Assembly: GCF_002735695.1 (NCBI RefSeq) | Contig: NZ_PDZH01000032.1 | Coordinates: 1 to 41,102 of the forward strand | DNA length: 41,102 bases | Origin: Chitinimonas sp. BJB300 | Lineage (GTDB): Bacteria > Pseudomonadota > Gammaproteobacteria > Burkholderiales > Chitinimonadaceae | Direction of reading: 5' to 3' | Shown here: piece after piece, positions 1 to 7,200 of the stretch | Position numbering within the stretch: the first letter of the stretch is position 1 | Layout: each line of letters begins with the position of its first letter | Program-made: the position numbers and the translations under genes | Notes under the pieces: generated by a model | What the model saw: only the letters and a program-made list of their open reading frames with translations | Databases searched by the model: none | What the model was told of the DNA's origin: nothing

Positions 1-117
1 GAATGCCTGAGCATCAAGACGCAGAAGAACCCATTCGCACTTTGCCGCAAGTTACTGATCAACGCCTCCCGCGCGGCTTATGATCAGTTACAGCTGCTTC
101 TCGCAGCTACTGCGTAA
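1..117 (+). pseudogene. 3' end of an unidentified reading frame, open at the left edge
   Basis: Reading from base 1 gives 38 sense codons followed by TAA at 115-117. The peptide contains KTQKNPFALCRKLL and ends in LLLAATA. It is basic and Leu/Ala-rich. I do not recognise the family with certainty. Because an IS6-type remnant starts 25 bp downstream, a transposase C-terminus is a reasonable guess, but this is inference. Whether the frame is intact upstream cannot be judged from this window. Confidence 0.35.
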
Positions 118-142
118 CATCAGTTACAAAACGGAAAAATCC

Positions 143-158
143 GGCGCTGTTGCAATAA
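143..158 (+). repeat. Left terminal inverted repeat of the IS6-type remnant
   Basis: GGCGCTGTTGCAATAA matches the right-end repeat at 14 of 16 positions and has the GGCnCTGTTGCAA core typical of IS6-family ends. Confidence 0.75.
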
Positions 159-233
159 ATATTGTCGTGCCGGCGCTCCGCTTAGGGGGCGGTCTCTGCT
201 ATGCATATAGCTAGCATCTTGGGGGGCAAGGCG

Positions 234-721
234 ATGAATACAGACTTCAAATGGCGCCACGTCGAAGGAGAAATCATTCTCTGGACCGTCCGCTGGTATT
301 GCCGCTACGGGATCACTGCAAGGACTGGGCGCGTCCTTCGGTCATCAATACCGATAAGGCTGCCAGCTATGGCGTAGCCATAGCCACATTGAAGCGGGCA
401 GGCCGCTGTCCCGCTGAGCTGGTGCACCGACAGGTGAAATACCTGAACAATGTCATCGAGGCCGATCACGACAAACTCAAGCGCCTGATCAAACCCACGT
501 TGGGCTTCAAGTCACTGAAGACCGCGTATGCCACCCTCAAGGGATTCGAGGTGATGCGGGCGCTGAAGAAACGGCAGGCCCGGGTTTTCCAGATCCAGGA
601 CGGCATCCGGGGTGAGGTGCGCCTGGTGGAGCGGGCGTTCGGTCTGGGACTCAATGCCCTGGCTGAAGCCATCGAACACGTCACGAGCCTGCTAGATACC
701 ACTGTGATTGCGGTTGCCTGA
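234..721 (+). pseudogene. IS6-family transposase, deleted and frameshifted
   Basis: An N-terminal piece starts at ATG 234 (MNTDFKWRHVEGEIILWTVR, then WYCRYGI), which is the classic start of IS6-family DDE transposases. The reading then falls out of frame near 305-325. A second frame carries the C-terminal part: WARPSVINTDKAASYG, with the Asp of the catalytic core, then the VKYLNNVIEADHDKLK and GFKSLKTAYATLKGFE regions, ending at TGA 719-721. The N-terminal helix-turn-helix remainder and the first catalytic Asp region are missing, so roughly 90 residues have been deleted. An open frame from ATG 251 covers only the C-terminal piece; its first codons are out-of-frame sequence. The protein is very unlikely to transpose the element. 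Confidence 0.8.
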
Positions 722-759
722 AAAGGCCAGAACCCCACCCTTCGTGCGCTCCTCCGGAC

Positions 760-775
760 TTTTTGCAACAGAGCC
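760..775 (-). repeat. Right terminal inverted repeat of the IS6-type remnant
   Basis: The complement reads GGCTCTGTTGCAAAAA, pairing with the left repeat at 143-158 with two mismatches. Confidence 0.75.
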
Positions 776-920
776 CCTTGGGAATCGCAGCATAAATTAG
801 TCCAAGTTTTCTGCCGCCCCCCATCTGGAAAGTTTTGCACGCTGTTTTACTCAAGCTGGCAAGGGGTGGCTTTACCCGTGTCCGCTGTCTGGTTGAATGC
901 AGGTTTTAGCCCTCATTTCA

Positions 921-939
921 GGCTTTGTGCAGCAAAGCC
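921..939. repeat. Perfect 7-bp inverted repeat, possible operator
   Basis: GGCTTTG and CAAAGCC are separated by five bases (TGCAG). The repeat overlaps the candidate -35 region of the promoter-like pair at 925-952. It could be a regulator-binding site or a small hairpin. It is not followed by a T run, so it is a poor terminator. Confidence 0.4.
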
Positions 940-952
940 ACATTTATATAAA
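925..952 (+). promoter_or_regulatory. Candidate sigma70-type promoter
   Basis: TTGTGC at 925-930 is followed 16 bp later by TATAAA at 947-952, in the most AT-rich part of the leader. The -35 match is weak and the call is by eye. If used, the transcript would pass through the hairpin at 1045-1087, which would then act as a leader attenuator. Confidence 0.3.
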
Positions 953-1044
953 AAATGTAATCACACTACGTACATAGCGCTTCAGACAAATTGAGACTTC
1001 CTAGCATTTGATTTCATTCGACTTTCAGTAGATTTACATATTAA

Positions 1045-1087
1045 AAAACTCCTGAGATCCCCATTTGGCAAGGATCTTAGAGGTTTT
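1045..1087. terminator. Terminator-like or attenuator hairpin in the leader
   Basis: The arm AAAACTCCTGAGATCC (1045-1060) pairs with GGATCTTAGAGGTTTT (1072-1087) around an 11-base loop. That gives 16 positions with two G-U wobbles and one C-A mismatch. A runs on the 5' arm and T runs on the 3' arm make the structure symmetric, so it could end transcription from either side. It lies 126 bp before the gene 1 start. It could insulate the operon from readthrough out of the IS remnant, or attenuate transcription started upstream. Confidence 0.5.
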
Positions 1088-1148
1088 AGGCATGCATCCC
1101 CCCATGTAGAGTGGTGACTCGAAATCGTTTCTCTGGTGGTTACGGCTG

Positions 1149-1177
1149 TTGCTGCATTAGGTTGTGGTTAGTACAGA
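1149..1177 (+). promoter_or_regulatory. Weak candidate promoter downstream of the hairpin
   Basis: TTGCTG (1149-1154) and TACAGA (1172-1177) are spaced by 17 bp, 36 bp before the start codon of gene 1. Each hexamer matches the consensus at only three positions. It is listed because it is the best candidate between the hairpin and gene 1. Confidence 0.2.
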
Positions 1178-1213
1178 TCGTGTCGCCGGAAATATAACTA
1201 CACGGCGGAGATT

Positions 1214-4200
1214 ATGGCGACGAAGAAGCGGTCCTTAGATGCGCTGGCATCCTCTCAAACAGCCTCCATATCGACACCCTCTGATACGACTCCTACAGGT
1301 CGTATCGCACTCATTGGCGGTGCATGCCGCTTCCCTGGTGCCGAAAACCTGCAAGCCTTAAGTGACTTATTGTTTGCTGGGCAAGAAGCGATAGGTGCAA
1401 TCCCATTACTACGTCCCACCATTGCGACAGCGGACATCGAACGGGCAGGGTTGATTCAGGCGCCTGAATTATTCGACCCTCAATTTTTTGGCATTGCACA
1501 GCGCGAAGCCAATCATATGGACCCTCAGCAACGCCTGCTGATGGAGTTGGTGGTTGAAGCATTGGAATCAGCCGGTCTCCCGCGCCTATCACTCTCGGGT
1601 AGCAAAACGGGCGTCTATATCGGCGTGTCTACCTTTGACTACAGCCGTCTACAAATGACGCGGCGTGAGTCGGCCGACTTGTATTCAGGTACGGGTAATG
1701 CCTTCAGTATTTCGGCAAATCGTATTTCGTATTTTCTCAATCTGGCGGGGCCAAGCATGGCGGTTGATACCGCCTGTTCATCGTCGCTTACCGCAGTGCA
1801 TATCGCAGTACGCGCCCTCCGTAGCGGTGAAATCGACCTCGCCATTGTCGGTGGCGTCAACTTATTGCTGTCGCCCGAACTGATGCAGGTCTTTGCCGGC
1901 GCAAAAATGCTGTCACCCGATGGCCGTTGCAAGACATTCGATGCAAAAGCAGATGGCTATGTTCGCGGCGAAGGTTGCGGTGTGGTCATTTTACGGCGCG
2001 CGGAAGACGCAACCACAGCGGGAGACCGCCAGCTGGCGCTGATTGCAGGCTCTGCGGTGAATCAGGATGGCCGTACGAACGGGCTCACAGCACCCAGTGG
2101 TCCGGCACAAGCATCGGTAATTCGCGCAGCACTGGCCGATGCCGGTTTGCTACCTGGCGATATCGATGCCATCGAACTGCACGGCACAGGCACACCCTTA
2201 GGCGACCCAATTGAAGCACAGGCTTTGGGGGAAGTCTTCGCAACACATCGCCAACATCCACTACGTGTTGGCTCAATCAAAACCAATATCGGCCATCTCG
2301 AAGCCGCGGCCGGCATTGCGGGGTTGATAAAGGCAGCCATTGCTCTGAACGCAGGACAACTGCCGCCGTCGTTGAATTTCCAGCACGCCAATCCAGAGAT
2401 TGATCTTGATCAGCTGCGCCTTGAAGTAGCCATCAGCACTCAGCCATTGACTACAGTAGCACGCCCAGCGCGCATCGGCGTCAGCAGCTTCGGCTTTGGT
2501 GGCACCAATGCCCACGTTATTCTCGAATCTGCTCCACGAGTATCCCGTCCGCACGCGCCACAAGTTGCAGAACAATTCTGGCTGCTACCTTTGTCTGCCG
2601 CGTCTGCAACGGCGCTTACCGCACAAGCGGCGCAAATGCTCACGCATTTGCAGACGGTTGACCCTGCCGCCTTGCCCGATGTCATCTATACCGCGTCCTT
2701 ACGGCGAGACCATATGGACCACCGGTTGGCAGCATTCGGCACCTTGCCAACGCTGATCGACGCACTGGCCTCCGCCAAAGCCGGTATCGACCACCCTGCC
2801 CTGCTGCGTGGAACCCGCCCTGCAACCGGACCTCGCCGCTTGGCGATGGTATGCGAGATGGCCGATGCTGAAATGCAGGTACGCCAATGGGGCATAGATG
2901 TAGCGGCTGTATTAGGGTCAGATGACGCTATCTCAGAACAGTTGAATGGACGCTGGGATTTATTGCTTCCGAGCGACGCCGTAATAGCTGCCCTGCCCGA
3001 ACGGATACGCTGCGTGGTTTCAGCGACGGCAACGCCAGAACAAAGCCTCCAGGCCATGGGGGCGGCACTCTACGTGCTCGGACACACGCTTGACTGGCGT
3101 GCGGTGGCATTGTCAGGGTACGTGGTTGAATTACCCCTCTACCCCTGGCAGCGGCGTCGCTGTTGGTTTACCCAAGACGAACCTGCGCCAGCAACACGGC
3201 CCCGTCATGTACTCGTACTGTCTGCTGACGACCGTGAAACCCTACATAATCAAGCCAGCCAGCTACGCAAGCAGCTTGAACAACCGACAGCACCACCCGT
3301 TGCAGACCTTTGCCGACATGCCCCGTCGCGCGCCTTGAGGGGCAAGATCTGTGTCGCAGTGCCCGCCTCGACACGTGATGAGCTGCGTCTTGGATTATTG
3401 CCAACACAACTCGACGCTGCCATTGCCGCCAACCGGCCTGGGCGCGGGGTTGTGTTCTTAATCACAGGGCAAGGCAATACCGCGCCCGGAGCCGGGGCCG
3501 AACTATATCGCGACCACCCTGGTTTTCGGCAGGCGATAGACCGCTGCGCTGCCTTGCTTGAGGGCTTGGTTGATATCCCACTGACCACCCTGCTGTTTGA
3601 TGCCGCCCTGAGTGGCCCATTGATGCAGCAAACGCGTTACGCCCAACCTGCCCAATTCGCCCTGGCGTGGTCCTTGGCTCAATTGTGGGCAGAGTGGGGG
3701 GTACAGCCCACGGCACTGATTGGCCACAGCCTGGGGGAATACGTCGCCGCAGTATTGGCTGGCATGGCGTCACTTGAGCAGGTTTTGCCCATGGTGGCGC
3801 GTCGTGGCGCATTGATGCAGGAAACCGCCAAACACGCCCGTATGCTGGTAGTCAAAGTGCCGGCTGAGACAGTTACGCCGCTAGTGACCGCAATGTCTAC
3901 GCAGATAGCGCTGGCAGCCGATAACGGCCCATCACACTGCGTATTGGCCGGCGATGCTGCCGCAATAGACGCCATTGCCGCACAACTGGCAAGTCAAGGC
4001 ATTCGCAGCCGGCGGCTTGAGGTCACGGCGGCTTTTCACTCGCCGTTGATGGAGCCCATTCTCGACAGGCTCTTCACATTAGCCGATGCCATCGATTGGC
4101 AAGCGCCCAAGCTGCCGCTGGTTTCCAACCTGACAGGCCGTCTTTTTGACAATGCGCCCAATGGCCGTTACTGGGTCAATCACGCGCGCCATACCGTGCT

Positions 4201-7200
4201 TTACCGCCAAGGTATCGCCACGTTGCTGGCGAATGGCCATCGCTTGTTCGTTGAACTGGGTCCACAAGCAGCGTTGGTGAATCTGGGGCCAAACCAGCCT
4301 GGCGGTAGCGATGCGACTTGGCTCAGTACGCTCGACGGCCCCGGCCGCGACTGGATCAGCGTACTCGATAGCCTCGCCAGTCTTTACCAGTTAGGAATCG
4401 ATATCGACTGGACCGCTTTCGACCAGCCTTACTCATCTAGTACATCAATCAGCGGTACCGCCCCCGCCTCTGCCCCACGCCAGGAAGCCGCCATGCCCCA
4501 TTGCACCACCATGCCGGCCCCGTCTGCCGACATGCTTGAAACCCAGATAAAAACTATTCGCGCCGACGTCGTCAACCAGATCGCCCGAGCGCTGGGGGAA
4601 TCGGCCAGCAACCTGCCAACAGAGCGCCCCTTTATCGAAATGGGTGCTGATTCGGTGATGATGGCCGAAGCGATGCGCAGCATCCAGGCGAGCTACGGTG
4701 TGAAAATCAGCGCGCGGCAACTACTGAATGACCTCAACACCATTGATGCGCTGAGCCTTCATTTGGCACAGCATGCGATAGCGGCTGCCGAACCAGCTAG
4801 TACAGCACCACCACAGCAGACCGCGCTATCGGCTGCCAGCACCGCCTTACCCGGCAACACGCCAATGGCACTGGCCGACCTCTTTCAGAAACAGTTGCAA
4901 CTGGTACAACAGGTTATCAACAGTCAACTGGCTGCGCTCGGTACCACTCAGACAGACAAGCCGGCGGTGCCTGCGCATGCCAGTAGGGTAACGCTCCCCT
5001 TAGTAACCACGGTTGCAGCCTCCCCTCCCCGAGCCGCAGCCAGTGCCAAGCAACAGGCCCACCTTGCAGCCTTTACCGAATCGTATGTGGCCCGTACTTC
5101 CACCTCCAAGCGGCTGGCTGATGAGCGCCGACTGCGGTTGGCCGATGTGCGCGCTTCTGCCGGATTCCGTCCCTCACTCAAAGAAATCATCTACCCCATC
5201 AGCGGCGAGCGTGCCGCCGGTGCAAACCTGTGGGATGTGGATGGCAACCAATACGTTGACTTGTCGATGGATTTCGGCGTCAACCTGTTTGGCCATGGCG
5301 CACCGTTTCTGACCGATGCTATTAAACGCCAGGCTGATCTTGGCCTGGCACTGGGCACTCGCTCGCCGCTCGCTGCCGATGTCGCGCAGATGCTATGCGA
5401 GATGACCGGCATGGACCGTGTGCTGTTTTGCCAGTCCGGCAGTGAATCGGTTATGACCGCACTACGGCTGGCCCGACTGGTGCGGGAACGCGCCAAAGTA
5501 GCGGTATTCCGCAAGTCTTACCACGGCCACTTTGATGGGGTGCTGGGCGACCGTGCTCTGGTAGGTGAATGGGCCGAGCCGGTCACGCCCGGCATCCTGC
5601 CGAATTTTGTGTCTGATCTTCTGGTACTCGATTACGACAGCGATGCCGCACTCAATGCAATCGAAGCCCATGCCGACACACTGGCAGCAGTACTGGTTGA
5701 ACCAGTCCAAAGCCGGGCGCTGGACGTGCAGCCACGTGAATTTCTGCTACGCCTGCGCGAACTGACGGCACGCCACGGCATTTTGCTGATCTTTGATGAA
5801 ATGATTACCGGCTTCCGATCTGCGCCCGGTGGCGCTCAACAAGTGTTCGGTGTCGAAGCGGACCTGGTCACCTATGGCAAGACGCTGGGCGGCGGCGTCC
5901 CCATGGCAGCCCTGGCTGCACGGGGCCGCCTGCTCGACGGAATTGATGGCGGCGTCTGGCGCTTTGGAGACAATTCGGCACCCGACGCCAGCACCACCTT
6001 CTTTGCCGGCACCTTCAACAACCACCCACTGGGCTTTGCCTTATCCCACGCGGTGCTGAGCGAGCTAAAACTGCGCGGGCCGGCATTCCAGGACAACCTC
6101 AATGCGCGCACTGAAAACCTGACTGACCGACTCAACGCCCGCTTTGCCGCAGAAGCTGTCCCGCTGTCGATGATCCGCTTTGGTTCGGTCTTCCGTTTCA
6201 AGCATGCCGGCAACCTGGATCTGTTCTACTACCACCTGCTGCATCGTGGCCTGTTTGTGTGGGAAGGCCGTAACTGCTTTCTGTGCGATGCCCACGGTGA
6301 CACCGAGATCGACGCCATCGTCGAAGGCGTCATGGATTCGGTCGCCGCATTACGTGATGGCGACTATCTGCCCGCCAAAACCAGCACCATCCCCAAACCC
6401 GCCTTCGACACCAGCAGCAATATGCTGCCGCTGTCAGATACCCAACGGCAAATCTGCCTCGCAGCCTTGCTCAACCCGGCTGCGGCGGATGCCTATTGCG
6501 AGACAGTAGCGTTTGAATTGAACGGTGTCATCCATGCCGCCACGATCGAACGTGCACTTGTCCAGCTCACATTGCGCCACGAAGCGCTACGCACCACGAT
6601 TGATGCTGAAACGGGCATGCAAACCGTGTTATCTACCCTCAAGACACCGCTTCGCTACGCCGAAATGGCCGAGGTAGAACCCTGGCTGCAACACTTCGTT
6701 GCCGAGCCATTCGAATTGACCGGAACGGGCCCACTACAGGCCGGGCTGTTAAAATTGGCTGAGGACCGCCATGTCCTGGCGCTCCGGGCCCATCACGCCT
6801 TGATTGACGGCTGGTCGTTGGCTTTGATCGTCGACGAACTGGGCACCCTGTGCGACAGCACAATCAGTGCCGCCCTACCCGCCGCACAACCATTCCGCCA
6901 TCAACTTGAAAGGTTGCGGAACGCTCAGGATGCGACGGCTGAAACCTTCTGGCGTGAGCGTACGGCTGATGCGCCTGCTCCGCTGCTGTTCACGCCGCCC
7001 CCTGCCAATACAGGCATCACCCGGCAAGTCGGGCGTTGGGAAGGCGAACGGGTAAGGCTGTCGGTGCCCCCCGAACTGGCTATCGCGCTGACGGGCCTAG
7101 CTGTCCAGCAGAAAACCACCTTGTTTACCGCTGCACTGGGCCTGACGCTCTCCTTCTTCCACAGCCTGTGTGATCGTGACGATGTTCTGATCGGCATACC

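Larger units (their letters stand above)
143..775 (+). mobile_element. Internally deleted IS6-family insertion sequence remnant
   Basis: The element is bounded by inverted repeats of the IS6/IS26 type: GGCGCTGTTGCAATAA at the left end and GGCTCTGTTGCAAAAA on the complement of the right end. At about 633 bp it is shorter than usual IS6 elements (roughly 0.8 kb). The transposase inside has lost its middle part and changes frame. The 8 bases flanking each end (135-142 and 776-783) do not match, so no target-site duplication is visible. This suggests an old insertion, a recombined element or a rearranged border. It marks the left edge of the biosynthetic locus. Confidence 0.8.
776..1213. other. 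Gene-free leader upstream of the biosynthetic operon
   Basis: This 438-bp stretch has no convincing coding frame on either strand. Its middle part (about 930-1050) is clearly more AT-rich than the genes, as expected for a control region. It holds an inverted repeat at 921-939, a terminator-like hairpin at 1045-1087 and weak promoter hexamers. The transcript for all downstream genes must begin here or further left, because no other gap on the plus strand exceeds about 105 bp. Confidence 0.6.

Noticed and set aside
251-721. The 156-codon frame as an intact gene
   Set aside because: Only its C-terminal part is transposase-like. The natural start (MNTDFKWRHVEGE) lies in another frame at 234, so this is a pseudogene.
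135-783. Target-site duplication around the IS6-type remnant
   Set aside because: The 8 bases on the two sides (AAAAATCC and CCTTGGGA) differ.
466-840. Minus-strand frame of 124 codons over the IS remnant
   Set aside because: It is antisense to the recognisable transposase fragment and shows no family resemblance or ribosome site.
776-1213. Riboswitch or small RNA in the leader
   Set aside because: Apart from the two simple inverted repeats, no known aptamer consensus or tRNA-like fold was seen.
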